A stretch of 64,000 bases of DNA from Candidatus Melainabacteria bacterium (GCA_003258735.1 QHME01000003.1:121798-185797), one strand, 5' to 3'. Shown: positions 1-8,813, counted from the first letter of the stretch. Notes: generated from the sequence alone by a model not told the origin. Made by a program: numbers and translations.

Positions 1-216
1 TTTGAAACTCAAACTGCAACTGAATTTAATGCAAAACAAGATGCTTTGTACAAATTGAGAAACAGCAGAGAAACTCAAATCATGAACCAAGTTCAAGATG
101 CAGCAAAAGCTATAATGGTTTCTCAAAAATTAGATGCAATTTTGTCTGACCAAGTTATCTTTGTTGGCGGAGTTGACGTTACAGATTTGATTATACAAAA
201 ATTAAAAGGACAATAG
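1..216 (+). CDS. OmpH/Skp-family periplasmic chaperone, C-terminal fragment
   Basis: Partial: the reading frame is open at the left edge and ends at the TAG at 214-216. The 71 visible residues are a charged helix followed by the ending DAILSDQVIFVGGVDVTDLI, which is the usual C-terminal strand and helix of OmpH/Skp proteins. This family is known to hold unfolded outer-membrane proteins in the periplasm. The signal peptide would lie upstream, outside the window. The family call rests on the C-terminal motif only. Confidence 0.72.
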   Translation, partial: FETQTATEFNAKQDALYKLRNSRETQIMNQVQDAAKAIMVSQKLDAILSDQVIFVGGVDVTDLIIQKLKGQ

Positions 217-229
217 ATAGTAAAAAGTT

Positions 230-305
230 CTAAGTTATCAAACACTAAGGCACTGAGGAGAATAGTTTACAATTTTCTTAGTGCCCTAGTTACTTAATAA
301 CTTAG
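230..305. repeat. Long imperfect inverted repeat (hairpin) after the OmpH gene
   Basis: Left arm 230-262 and right arm 273-305 are largely complementary (outer CTAAGTTAT / ATAACTTAG, inner CACTAAGG-like segments against CTTAGTGCC), with G-U pairs and a few mismatches. It lies between the OmpH stop and uridine phosphorylase. No T-run follows, so it is not a classical terminator. It could be a processing or stabilising structure. Confidence 0.55.
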
Positions 306-326
306 TATTTTAAGAGGATGGTATAT

Positions 327-1085
327 ATGAAATACTCAGAAGACGGTTCACAGTACCATATAGGTTTGAATAAGGGTGACGTTGGGAAATATGTAATTCT
401 TCCCGGTGATCCTAAAAGATGTAAAAAAATTGCCCAATACTTTGATGACCCAAAATTGGTAGCAGATAACAGAGAATATGTTACATATACAGGCTACTTG
501 AACGGTGAAAAAGTCAGTGTAACATCAACAGGTATCGGAGGTCCATCTGCAGCTATTGCGATGGAAGAGCTTGTTAATGTTGGAGCTGAAGTATTTATCC
601 GAGTGGGAACTTGCGGTGGTATGCAATTAGATGTCAAGGGTGGCGATTTGGTTATTGCAACAGGTGCAATTCGTATGGAAGGCACAAGCAAAGAGTATGC
701 GCCAATTGAATTTCCTGCCGTTGCTAATTTGGATGTTGTTAATGCCTTGGTTAAAGCTTCAGAAAATCTTGGTTATACACATCATACTGGGGTTGTTCAG
801 TGTAAAGACTCTTTCTACGGTCAACATAGCCCTGAAATAAAACCTGTCAGCTATGAATTGATGAACAAATGGGAAGCTTGGAAACGCTTAGGTTGTTTGG
901 CATCTGAAATGGAATCTGCTGCATTATTTATTGTAGCAAGCTATTTAGGTGTAAAAGTGGGTTCTGTATTTCTAACTGTAGCTAATCAGGAAAGAGAAAA
1001 ACAAAACTTGGAAAACCCTGTTGTTCACGACACAGAAAAAGCTATTAAAACTGCAATTGAGGCAATTAAAATATTAAAAGGATAA
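327..1085 (+). CDS. udp: Uridine phosphorylase
   Basis: Nucleoside phosphorylase of the PNP/UDP family, cleaving uridine with phosphate to uracil and ribose-1-phosphate in the cytoplasm (pyrimidine salvage). Visible family marks are the phosphate-binding GDP at residues 27-29, RVGTCGG at 92-98 and the nucleoside-binding E-M-E at 194-196. The length of 252 aa is normal. I chose ATG 327 rather than the in-frame ATG at 318 because the AGAGGA ribosome binding site at 313-318 would overlap the earlier codon but is 8 nt from 327. The next gene starts 4 nt after the stop, so the two are probably cotranscribed. Confidence 0.9.
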   Translation: MKYSEDGSQYHIGLNKGDVGKYVILPGDPKRCKKIAQYFDDPKLVADNREYVTYTGYLNGEKVSVTSTGIGGPSAAIAMEELVNVGAEVFIRVGTCGGMQLDVKGGDLVIATGAIRMEGTSKEYAPIEFPAVANLDVVNALVKASENLGYTHHTGVVQCKDSFYGQHSPEIKPVSYELMNKWEAWKRLGCLASEMESAALFIVASYLGVKVGSVFLTVANQEREKQNLENPVVHDTEKAIKTAIEAIKILKG

Positions 1086-1089
1086 GATT

Positions 1090-2574
1090 ATGTTTAGAAA
1101 AAACAGAATGGAATATGTTATCAAATCATGTTCTGCGGAAGATGCTCAAGATTTACAAAATCTTTTAAACGAAATGTCGATGAACGGTTGGGAACTCTAC
1201 AGCATGCACGATGTTGGAGATGAAGAAACAGGTTCTCAATTGAACTGCATTTTTATGCGTGAGGCAAAATCCGAAAATAATTCTGAAAGTGACATAATTA
1301 ATATTTCTGATTTTAAAAGTCAAATGGAAAAAATGCTTTCTCCAAAATTGACCGAATATGAGCAATGTTTAGAAATTCAATCAAAAATTAGAAACCAAAA
1401 AGAGAAAATCAGCAAAATTAAAGCTGAAATTGAAGGAGAAGCACCTGCTTCTGTTTCTCGCAAAAAACTTAATGATAAAATTTCAGCAAGTTTAAAAGAG
1501 ATGGAAGATTTGAAAGCTCAATTAAACAAAGCAACTTCCCCAGACTTGATGTACTCAAAACTTCATGAAGAGAAATTGACAATCTATTTGAGTGAAGAAC
1601 TTTTAGGGTTTGTAGATTCCGACAGAAATAATGCCGAAGAAGAAGAACTAATTGCCGAAACCGTTAAATCTCGTTTAAGATTGACCGAAGAAAAAGGCTA
1701 CGTAATCCCAAAAGTTGTATTTAAAGATGATGAAAACCTTAACCCTTGTGAATTTAGTATAAGAATTCGCGGAATTGAAGTTTTCAAAGCCGAAGTTTGT
1801 CCAAAATATTTGATGTTTTATGCTGATGATATCCATACCGACCACAAAATTAAAAATTCTGTTTCCGGAATTGATACGATTACAGAAAGAAAAGTTATTT
1901 GGATTGAAAAAGATAAAACAAAAGATTTTTGGCAGAAAGGACTTACACCTTCAGAATACATTGCAAAAGCTTTGGAGTACGTTGCAATTAAGTATGTTGA
2001 CGATTTGCTAGACTATGATGATATCGACAAATACTTAGAAGTTGTCGAAAAAGAAAACGAATTTTTGATAGAAAATATCGTTCCTGATTTACTTACTTAT
2101 TCTGATATCAAATACCTTTTGACAAGTCTGATTAAAGAAAAAGTTTCAATTAAAAATATTACATATATCTTTGAAAAAATTAATGATTTTGCAGAAGAAG
2201 GTAGCAAGGCTGATATTTTAAACAAAGTCAGATTATCTTTAGCAAGACAAATTTGCAGAAATTATACAAACGAAGACGGAGAAACAATAAGCGCATTTGA
2301 ACTTTCCGAAAAGACTTATTCTGACATCGTTTTAGGCTGTGATGAAAGCGAAGACAGTTTGATAAAAATCGACGGAACTTTAGCTGAAAAACTAGCAACA
2401 AAAATTGTTAAAAAGGCTAAAAAACTGGGTATTCATTCACCAAAATTGATTGTTCCAATGGATTATAGACAGATTTTCTATACTTTGTTGTCTTTGTACA
2501 TCAATGATATTACAGTTTTAGCGCAAGAAGAAATCGGTTGTTTGTACAAAATTGATAGTTTGGGTGAAGTATAA
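1090..2574 (+). CDS. DUF4177-like coiled-coil protein of unknown function
   Basis: The 494 aa protein has three parts. Residues 6-56 resemble a DUF4177-type domain (EYVIKSC...LLNEMSMNGWELYSM, then a strand ending CIFMRE). Residues about 65-155 are a long charged coiled coil. The remaining 340 residues are acidic, contain no motif I recognise, and end in a helix-rich region. No signal peptide or membrane segment is seen, so it should be cytoplasmic. It follows uridine phosphorylase by 4 nt with an AAGGAT ribosome binding site and is followed by a terminator. A structural or adaptor role is possible but unsupported. Confidence 0.7.
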   Translation: MFRKNRMEYVIKSCSAEDAQDLQNLLNEMSMNGWELYSMHDVGDEETGSQLNCIFMREAKSENNSESDIINISDFKSQMEKMLSPKLTEYEQCLEIQSKIRNQKEKISKIKAEIEGEAPASVSRKKLNDKISASLKEMEDLKAQLNKATSPDLMYSKLHEEKLTIYLSEELLGFVDSDRNNAEEEELIAETVKSRLRLTEEKGYVIPKVVFKDDENLNPCEFSIRIRGIEVFKAEVCPKYLMFYADDIHTDHKIKNSVSGIDTITERKVIWIEKDKTKDFWQKGLTPSEYIAKALEYVAIKYVDDLLDYDDIDKYLEVVEKENEFLIENIVPDLLTYSDIKYLLTSLIKEKVSIKNITYIFEKINDFAEEGSKADILNKVRLSLARQICRNYTNEDGETISAFELSEKTYSDIVLGCDESEDSLIKIDGTLAEKLATKIVKKAKKLGIHSPKLIVPMDYRQIFYTLLSLYINDITVLAQEEIGCLYKIDSLGEV

Positions 2575-2597
2575 AAAAGAAAAGTATTTTCTAAAAA

Positions 2598-2632
2598 AAC
2601 TCTAAGTCAAATAATTGGCTTAGAGTTTTTTT
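2598..2632. terminator. Bidirectional rho-independent terminator
   Basis: Stem 2598-2610 (AACTCTAAGTCAA) pairs with 2615-2627 around a 4-nt loop, with A-run and T-run on either side. It serves the plus-strand gene ending at 2574 and plausibly speE, which converges on it. Confidence 0.8.
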
Positions 2633-2648
2633 ATGTTGTGCTAAGAAC

Positions 2649-3500
2649 TTACAAAAGTTCTTTCAAATAATTAGGCAAAGCAAAACGTGCATTATGATAT
2701 TCCTTGTTGTAGATTTTGCAAGTTGGAATAATTTCTGCTGCGCGTTCATCGTTATAGTATTCAAGAGGTTTTACATCAACTGAACAAAATGCCCAAGCCC
2801 AGTATCCACCAGGATATGTTGGAATATTTGAAGTATATGTTGCAACAGTTGGAAATACTTTTTTCAATTGAGTATACATTTTTTGTACAGATTCTTTTTG
2901 GGCAAAAGGTGATTCAGATTGAGCAACCATAATACCACCTTTTTTAAGTGAGTTTTTAACATTTGTGTAAAATTCATCTGTAAATAAACCTTCACCAGGT
3001 CCCATTGGGTCAGTTGAGTCAATCAAGATAATATCGAACTCATCTTTTTTGTCTTTAATATATTCAATTGCATCTTGAACAAGGATTTCAACTTTTGGAT
3101 TATCCAGTTCACAAGCAATAGTTGGTAGATATTTTTTACAAGCATCAATCACCATACCGTCAATTTCACATAATACAGCGCGTTCAACAGTTTTATGTTT
3201 CAAAACTTCACGAATAGTACCGCCGTCACCACCACCAATTACCAAAACTGATTTTGGACAAGGGTGCTGCATCATTGGAATATGAGCAATCATTTCATGA
3301 TAGTGGTATTCATCGCCCTCTGTTGTCATCATCAAATCATCAAGAGTCAAAACTCTGCCAAGTTGAGAATCAGATTCAAAAATTTCAACTTTCTGAAACT
3401 CAGAATTATCAGAGAACAAAACTTTTCCTGCTTTTATTGCAATACCATATCCGCCAGGAGTGATTTCGTGGTAATAACCATTTTCAATACCATTTTTCAT
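2649..3500 (-). CDS. speE: Polyamine aminopropyltransferase (spermidine synthase)
   Basis: Transfers the aminopropyl group of decarboxylated S-adenosylmethionine to putrescine to give spermidine. The 283 aa protein shows the N-terminal beta domain, then the methyltransferase-like fold with GGGDGG at 89-94 followed by TIREVL, the acidic CEID strand end near 111-114, and the catalytic-loop DSTDP at 161-165 followed by MGPGEGLF. Length and motif order are those of bacterial SpeE. No speD or speA/speC neighbour is in the window. The gene sits downstream of the EF-hand/LysM protein but is separated from it by a strong terminator, so it probably has its own promoter. Confidence 0.93.
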   Translation of the reverse strand: MKNGIENGYYHEITPGGYGIAIKAGKVLFSDNSEFQKVEIFESDSQLGRVLTLDDLMMTTEGDEYHYHEMIAHIPMMQHPCPKSVLVIGGGDGGTIREVLKHKTVERAVLCEIDGMVIDACKKYLPTIACELDNPKVEILVQDAIEYIKDKKDEFDIILIDSTDPMGPGEGLFTDEFYTNVKNSLKKGGIMVAQSESPFAQKESVQKMYTQLKKVFPTVATYTSNIPTYPGGYWAWAFCSVDVKPLEYYNDERAAEIIPTCKIYNKEYHNARFALPNYLKELL

Positions 3501-3530
3501 TTTTTATTTAATCCTTTCACTTTATCAACA

Positions 3531-3567
3531 AAAATTGAGTAACATCATTTCAATGTTACTCAATTTT
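3531..3567 (-). terminator. Rho-independent terminator of the EF-hand/LysM gene
   Basis: A perfect 15-bp stem (3531-3545 AAAATTGAGTAACAT with 3553-3567) and a 7-nt loop. Read on the minus strand it ends in a T-run, just after the stop of the gene at 3592. Confidence 0.85.
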
Positions 3568-3591
3568 AGCATATCAAAAATAGTTTTCAAA

Positions 3592-5355
3592 TTATGCGAA
3601 ATAATTCTCAGTATCTGGTTTTTTGCCGTTTCCTACAGGACTATCCACAAAATCCGACGTGTTTTGAGTCAGTGGAGGTTCTGCTATTTTGTTTATTTCA
3701 TCCGCCAAGTTAGAAATAATTTGAGGGGCATTTTTTTGTAATTCTTCTCTGGTCAGTTCTCTATCTTGTTTAATAGTATCAATATCTGTGAAACTTTTAT
3801 CTATTAATTGCTCAATTTGAGCTTTGTTTTTATCATTGATTTCTATACCGATAGCTTTGAGTTGGGCAAGTATCATTGACTTATATTCTGTTGTATCAAG
3901 AGTTTTGCTGTTGTTTTTATCACTTTTCATCATTATATCTATGTCACTTGGTTTATTTGCCATTGCTGTCGCTTCTTCCATAAGGACACCGTTTTTGTTA
4001 CGAACTTCTAAACTGCCATCTTTTGCGTAGGTAACATCCACATTATCACCTAATTGCTGTTGAATAGCTTGACGTTTAGCTTTCATTTCAGGAGTGATTT
4101 TTGCTGCGGTAACATCCACATTATTTAAATAAACATCAGAAATACTTGATTTAAAGTTTGGAATTGAAACAGTATCATTTGGGAAAAAACCTTTCTTACC
4201 ACTGGCTTTTCCACCAAATGTTCTTACGTTATCTTTGTTCATTTCCATAAATTGTTCTTTTGCATCATTTATTTGGTCAGAAGTCGGATTAGCAAAACCT
4301 TGTTCTTTTAAAGCATTTGTGACAATTTGAGTAATACTGTCACCTTTTTGAACAGTGTATGTTTGCGTCGCATCATATTCACCCGCGGAAATAGTTTTAC
4401 CCTCGGAATTTTCATAATGCGTAACAGGGTTTTTGCTTCCACCTGAATATATCGAAACTTTTTTATTACCTTTGCTATCGTATTCAAAAGTTGTCGTTGT
4501 TTCTGTCGCCAATCCTTTATTCTCTGTTTTAGAAGATGGACGATTATTTTTCATATCGTCTTCTGAATTATATTTTGTTTCAATGGTCGTTGTTGGACCA
4601 TTTTCGGAACTTCTACCGGATACAATAATACTGCTTGGTATTTGTGCACCATCTGCATATTCTCTTGCAATGGTGTTGCCGTTAGAATACTCGTATTTTG
4701 TGAGAATTTCTTTATTATCACGCAATTCCATTGAAGAAACAGTTTGTCCATCAGCATTTTTAGTTATGCTTTTGTTTCCATCAGGAGTAAATGTTGTAGT
4801 CAAACCGTCTTTAATGACAGCAGTTTTTTTACCTTTTGCATCATAAGATATGATTGTACCGTCTTTATCAATATCATCTCTAGAACCGTCTTTGTGTTGA
4901 ATTGTTTGCGTACCATCAGATGAAACTATCGTTGAGGAGCCGTCATCATGTTTTGTTGTAGTGTACGAATAATCATATTTTGAATCTACATCACTACGAT
5001 AAATAGTTGTTGATTTATTTCCATTAGTTTCGACATATTTTTTACCTTTGCCAACGGACTGCTGGTCGGCAAGAGCTGATAGGGCACTGAAAGTATCTTT
5101 GCCAAAAGTTTTATTCATCTCTCGGTTAGAAATTTTATCATTACCGGCAGCTTTATTCATCCATAACTGCATTTGTTTGGCTTCATTTTGGTCAATGACA
5201 CCGTTTTTGTCGTGGTCAAATCGTTCAAATATAGCTTTGTTTTTGTCGGTTTGCCTTAAACCTACAAGACCATTAAGGTCAATTGTTTTCTTTTGACCTT
5301 TTAGTTTTAAAATATTCTGATTCTGCGGTTGATTACCGCCAATGCCATCTACCAT
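3592..5355 (-). CDS. EF-hand and LysM repeat protein of unknown function
   Basis: A 587 aa protein. A canonical 12-residue EF-hand loop DHDKNGVIDQNE lies at 47-58 and a second one, DKNNSKTLDTTE, at 479-490, with an EF-like acidic segment near 524-536. Between them, residues about 125-330 are short repeated beta strands with turns of the type DG, NG and KG. Residues 332-400 look like a LysM domain (YTVQKGDSITQI ... DTVSIPNF). No signal peptide is visible. The start MVDGIG is preferred over the ATG 12 nt upstream because GGAG is 6 nt before it and the neighbouring protein begins MVDGIN. It follows that protein by 51 nt, so the two look like one operon. Calcium and glycan binding are inferred from the domains only. 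Confidence 0.75.
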   Translation of the reverse strand: MVDGIGGNQPQNQNILKLKGQKKTIDLNGLVGLRQTDKNKAIFERFDHDKNGVIDQNEAKQMQLWMNKAAGNDKISNREMNKTFGKDTFSALSALADQQSVGKGKKYVETNGNKSTTIYRSDVDSKYDYSYTTTKHDDGSSTIVSSDGTQTIQHKDGSRDDIDKDGTIISYDAKGKKTAVIKDGLTTTFTPDGNKSITKNADGQTVSSMELRDNKEILTKYEYSNGNTIAREYADGAQIPSSIIVSGRSSENGPTTTIETKYNSEDDMKNNRPSSKTENKGLATETTTTFEYDSKGNKKVSIYSGGSKNPVTHYENSEGKTISAGEYDATQTYTVQKGDSITQIVTNALKEQGFANPTSDQINDAKEQFMEMNKDNVRTFGGKASGKKGFFPNDTVSIPNFKSSISDVYLNNVDVTAAKITPEMKAKRQAIQQQLGDNVDVTYAKDGSLEVRNKNGVLMEEATAMANKPSDIDIMMKSDKNNSKTLDTTEYKSMILAQLKAIGIEINDKNKAQIEQLIDKSFTDIDTIKQDRELTREELQKNAPQIISNLADEINKIAEPPLTQNTSDFVDSPVGNGKKPDTENYFA

Positions 5356-5406
5356 GTGGAACTCCATTTCTTATATTGTTAGAAATATTTTTCACTTTAT
5401 GCAAAA

Positions 5407-6309
5407 TTAGCTTTTTGAAAAGCCAAAAGTTTTGCCAAACCAAGCAAAAAATCCTTTTTTATGTTTAGGTGCAGCAGTCTGTGTATCTTGTGTCACAGTA
5501 TTATTTGCTAAAGCCTTATTAGGCTTTTTACCGACAATTTCAACTTCTGGCAATGTTCCGCCATCTACTGTCGCAACATCTTTATTTGGTCTTTGTGCAA
5601 CAATTTCAACTTCTGGCAAAGTTCCACCATCTATTGTCGCAACGTCTTTATTTGGTCTTTGTGCAACAATTTCAACTTCCGGCAAAGTTCCGCCATCTAT
5701 TGTCGCAACGTCTTTATTTGGTCTTTGTGCAACAATCTCAACTTCCGGCAAAGTTCCACCATCTATTGTCGCAACGTCTTTATTTGGTCTTTGTGCAACA
5801 ATTTCAACTTCCGGCAATGTTCCGCCGTCTATTGTCGCAACATCTTTATTTGGTCTTTGTGCAACAATTTCAACTTCCGGCAAAGTTCCACCATCTATTG
5901 TCGCAACATCTTTATTTGGTCTTTGTGCAACAATTTCAACTTCCGGCAAAGTTCCACCATCTATTGTTGCGACATCTTTATTTGGTTTTTGTGGAGTGAC
6001 AACAACCTCTGGTAATGTACCTCCGTCAATAGTAGGCTCTTCGCTATTTGCACTTGACAATTTCGGTGCACTATCCCTGAATAATTGGTAGCTGGTATCG
6101 GTCTTTGTAGAATCTCCACCATCTAGTATTGGTGCGCTATCTCGAAACACCTGAAAACCTTGCGTCGTTGAATCATTTGCAACAGGTTTCTGACCTTTAT
6201 CTGTAAAAATCGAAACTTTTGGCGCACTATCTCTATAAATTTTTGGGGCATCCTTTGAATTGCCATTACTTTGTCCAACCGGTCGGTTAAAATTAATACC
6301 GTCTACCAT
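5407..6309 (-). CDS. Tandem-repeat protein (eight 22-residue repeats)
   Basis: A 300 aa protein with no recognisable enzyme domain. The N-terminal part carries RDSAP three times (26-30, 56-60 and 78-82). Residues about 93-268 are eight head-to-tail 22-residue units built around TIDGGTLPEVEIVAQRPN; the first unit reads VVVTPQKPN and the last EIVGKKPN. The C-terminus is basic and aromatic (KKGFFAWFGKTFGFSKS). There is no obvious signal peptide. The ribosome binding site is AAGGAG. The gene lies directly upstream of the EF-hand/LysM gene and shares its MVDGI start. The repeat is Pro/Val/Asp-rich and could form an extended stalk or a multivalent binding surface; that is a guess. Confidence 0.75.
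   Translation of the reverse strand: MVDGINFNRPVGQSNGNSKDAPKIYRDSAPKVSIFTDKGQKPVANDSTTQGFQVFRDSAPILDGGDSTKTDTSYQLFRDSAPKLSSANSEEPTIDGGTLPEVVVTPQKPNKDVATIDGGTLPEVEIVAQRPNKDVATIDGGTLPEVEIVAQRPNKDVATIDGGTLPEVEIVAQRPNKDVATIDGGTLPEVEIVAQRPNKDVATIDGGTLPEVEIVAQRPNKDVATIDGGTLPEVEIVAQRPNKDVATVDGGTLPEVEIVGKKPNKALANNTVTQDTQTAAPKHKKGFFAWFGKTFGFSKS
5506..6033. repeat. 66-bp tandem repeat, eight units, inside a coding region
   Basis: Exactly 528 bp of contiguous 66-bp units in frame with the minus-strand gene. The six central units encode identical protein and differ mainly at silent positions, which suggests recent expansion or gene conversion under protein-level constraint. The repeat also creates long open frames on the plus strand, which are not genes. 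Confidence 0.92.
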
Positions 6310-6409
6310 AAATTTTTATTACTCCTTATATTTAATTGCATAATAAAAGATACGGCATTATAAATAAGAATCTTTAGGAAAAATTCGGTTGTTTAACAAA
6401 TCGTAATAA

Positions 6410-6724
6410 TTACTTATTGCCCAAAATGTGGATATGAAGGTGAAAAACTTCCTGTCCGGCTTCTTTTCCCGTATTGATTTGTGTTTTATAAGATTTCAAA
6501 CCGATTTTTTTTGTTACGTCTTTAACTGTTTGCAAAAGTTCCGCCATCAAATCTTTGTCCTCAAGTTCATTCAATGATGCAATATGTTTTTTCGGACACA
6601 CCAACATGTGGATTGGAGCTTTTGGATTTATGTCATTGAATACAACTGTGTTTTCAGTTTCATATACAAACTCTGTCCCAAAGTCACCATTAATTATTTT
6701 GCAAAAAATACAATCTTCTGTCAT
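6410..6724 (-). CDS. HIT-family nucleotide-binding protein
   Basis: A 104 aa histidine-triad protein of the Hint/PKCI type, a purine nucleoside phosphoramidate hydrolase family. The first residues TEDCIFCKI and the triad H95-L-H97-I-H99 are visible. The family contains many uncharacterised members, so the substrate is unknown here. The ribosome binding site is AAAAAGGAGA. The gene stands alone, 107 bp below the O-methyltransferase. Confidence 0.9.
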   Translation of the reverse strand: MTEDCIFCKIINGDFGTEFVYETENTVVFNDINPKAPIHMLVCPKKHIASLNELEDKDLMAELLQTVKDVTKKIGLKSYKTQINTGKEAGQEVFHLHIHILGNK

Positions 6725-6830
6725 AACTTTTTCTCCTTTTTACTTTATTGAAAAAATTCAAATATACACAGTAGCATAAATCAAGACTCTACTTCGTTTC
6801 ACCTGCTATTCAGAATGACTGTTACGCGTC

Positions 6831-7400
6831 TTATCTGATTTTCTTAGCCAAAGACAAACCCGCAGGCAAAGGTAAAACTACATTTTCATAGTTTGGATTG
6901 GCATTGATATCATCTAAAAATGTTTGAACCTTTGTTGCGTGAGAAATCACATTGTCACAAGCAATATATCCACCAACTTTTAAATGTGGTTCAATTAAGT
7001 GAAAGAATTTGATATATTGAGCTTTGTTCGCATCTACAAACGCAAAATCAATTTCAAAATCTTCAGGTAAGTATTCCAAAATTGTTGCAGCATCCCCTTT
7101 TTTGGTTTCGATAATATCCGCAACACCACACTTTTCAAAATTCTCTTTAGCGATATCTAATCTTTTGTCGTAAAATTCGATTGTTGTAAGTTTTCCGCCA
7201 GTTTTTTTCAAAGCTTTGCCAATCCAAATTCCGGAATAGCCGTTGGATGTTCCAACTTCAACAACGCTTTTCGATTTTGAATCAACAATCAAATTATACA
7301 AAAATTCTGCTGTTGTTCGCGAAATATTCCAAAATTGTTTTTGAGTTTTTTCAAGGTCTTTTAAAACTTCTTGTGTCGTTTCATCAAATTTTTCTATCAT
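6831..7400 (-). CDS. SAM-dependent O-methyltransferase (COG4122 type)
   Basis: A 189 aa class I methyltransferase. VVEVGTSNGYSGIWI is the SAM-binding motif I, followed by an acidic strand end (TIEF) and FAFVDANKAQY, the usual DA(N/D)K motif of caffeoyl-CoA-type O-methyltransferases with their metal-binding acid. Substrate is unknown. Its ATG shares one base with the TAA of the upstream beta-propeller gene (TAATG), so translation is probably coupled. Confidence 0.85.
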   Translation of the reverse strand: MIEKFDETTQEVLKDLEKTQKQFWNISRTTAEFLYNLIVDSKSKSVVEVGTSNGYSGIWIGKALKKTGGKLTTIEFYDKRLDIAKENFEKCGVADIIETKKGDAATILEYLPEDFEIDFAFVDANKAQYIKFFHLIEPHLKVGGYIACDNVISHATKVQTFLDDINANPNYENVVLPLPAGLSLAKKIR

Positions 7401-8812
7401 TATTTTATCGTCTTTACTCTATTTGTAATAACTATTGCTCTAACAGGAACATCTAGCGGACTGGTTTTAACAATCTCTTTAATATCTGTATCTACAACAG
7501 AATACAATCCTGAAAGTGCATTTGTAATCATAATCAAATTATCACTGATTGGCGTAATATTTGTTGCAAAAGCATTTGTATTCAAATACAACTTATCCGT
7601 AATAACATCATCTTTTGTGTTCAAAACCTCAACAATATTGTCTTGCGCCCCAAGTATAAATAATTCATCTTTGCGTGCATACATATCAACAGGCTTTTCG
7701 CAAACTTCTAATTCTGATAAAAATCCTAAAGTTTCATAATCAACAATAGCAATTCTGCTTTTTGTTCTGCTGATAATATAAATTTTACCGTTTGCATAAG
7801 CGATTTTAGAAACATTTGGGAAACTACCGATATTTTTTAACAGATAATTGTTATCCAATTCAATTGCCCAAATATCATTTGTATTTCTATCAACATAGAA
7901 CATTTTTGTTCCATCTTCTGACAAAGTGAATTTTTCACACATACCGTTTACTTTTAGTTGCTTTTTCAATGTCATTGTTTCAAGGCTAAAAATATATATG
8001 CTTGAATTTGAACCTGATGTAATATATGCAATTTTGTTGGATGCATCTATAATAATTTGTTCAGGACAAACATCAAAATTCACCTGTTTAATAACTTTTT
8101 CATCCATCAATGAAATAATATTCATTGTCTTGTTGTCAAAATAAGTTACAAGCAAAAACTCATTATTATAAGCTTTTATATCATTTATAACGTGTTCTTG
8201 CGCTAGGGAATATTCAGGAGTTTTAGTATTTGAATGGATTACTTGAATATTTTTATTCGCACCTGTTGAAATATAAAAAGTCTTACCGTTTAACGGTTCT
8301 ACAGGTGTTGTAAATTTTCTACCTTTATTTCTTGTATTATTAATTCTTAACCCTGTTTCTTGCGCAACAGAAACATCAACATTACCAATAATACCTTTTA
8401 AAGATTCAGGAATAACTAAACCTTTCGGAAGTAAAATATCTTGTGGCAATAATCCTGATTGAAGTTCTTGCGGAGGGTCAATCATATTGATTACTGTCTT
8501 TTTACCATTTGTATTGATGACTTTTAACAATGCAAAATTATTATTCAAAATAATCATATCAGGCTTTTGTTTCATTGTCATATTTCTAGGGTAGCTTGAT
8601 TTGATTGTCAAATTAGCAATATCATCTGTTTTGGCAGGGAATATCGGCAAATACATTGTTTTATCAGGCAAAATTATTGCTCCATCAAAACGGAAGTTTG
8701 TTTGAGGAAAATCTTTGCTGACAAAATCTTGCACTTGTTTTGGGACTTCTGCACCAAATACGGTTGTACAAGTTAATATAAATAAACTTAGTGCTGCGAA
8801 AAGTTTGCGCAT
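7400..8812 (-). CDS. Secreted YVTN/NHL-like beta-propeller protein
   Basis: A 470 aa protein with an N-terminal signal peptide (MRKLFAALSLFILTCTTVFG, cleavage near residue 20). The body has repeated four-stranded blades with phrases like KIAYITSGSNSSIYIFSLET, NDIWAIELDNN and NDELFILGAQDN, as in YncE/lactonase-like seven-bladed propellers. No catalytic motif is clear. It starts one base after the dnaJ stop, so it is in the grpE-dnaJ operon, an unusual companion for a chaperone pair. A scaffolding or ligand-binding role in the periplasm is likely, but not shown. Confidence 0.72.
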   Translation of the reverse strand: MRKLFAALSLFILTCTTVFGAEVPKQVQDFVSKDFPQTNFRFDGAIILPDKTMYLPIFPAKTDDIANLTIKSSYPRNMTMKQKPDMIILNNNFALLKVINTNGKKTVINMIDPPQELQSGLLPQDILLPKGLVIPESLKGIIGNVDVSVAQETGLRINNTRNKGRKFTTPVEPLNGKTFYISTGANKNIQVIHSNTKTPEYSLAQEHVINDIKAYNNEFLLVTYFDNKTMNIISLMDEKVIKQVNFDVCPEQIIIDASNKIAYITSGSNSSIYIFSLETMTLKKQLKVNGMCEKFTLSEDGTKMFYVDRNTNDIWAIELDNNYLLKNIGSFPNVSKIAYANGKIYIISRTKSRIAIVDYETLGFLSELEVCEKPVDMYARKDELFILGAQDNIVEVLNTKDDVITDKLYLNTNAFATNITPISDNLIMITNALSGLYSVVDTDIKEIVKTSPLDVPVRAIVITNRVKTIK

Positions 8813-8813
8813 A

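Noticed and set aside
4433..4846. 137-aa plus-strand open frame in the EF-hand/LysM gene
   Set aside because: Shadow of a gene with recognisable EF-hand and LysM domains on the minus strand.
5506..6033. Possible CRISPR array
   Set aside because: Units are contiguous 66-mers with no unique spacers and are in frame with a gene.
5432..6091. Long plus-strand open frames (three frames) opposite the 22-residue repeat gene
   Set aside because: They are created by the 66-bp repeat on the complementary strand, have no ribosome binding site, and the minus strand gives a sensible protein with a start tag and terminator.
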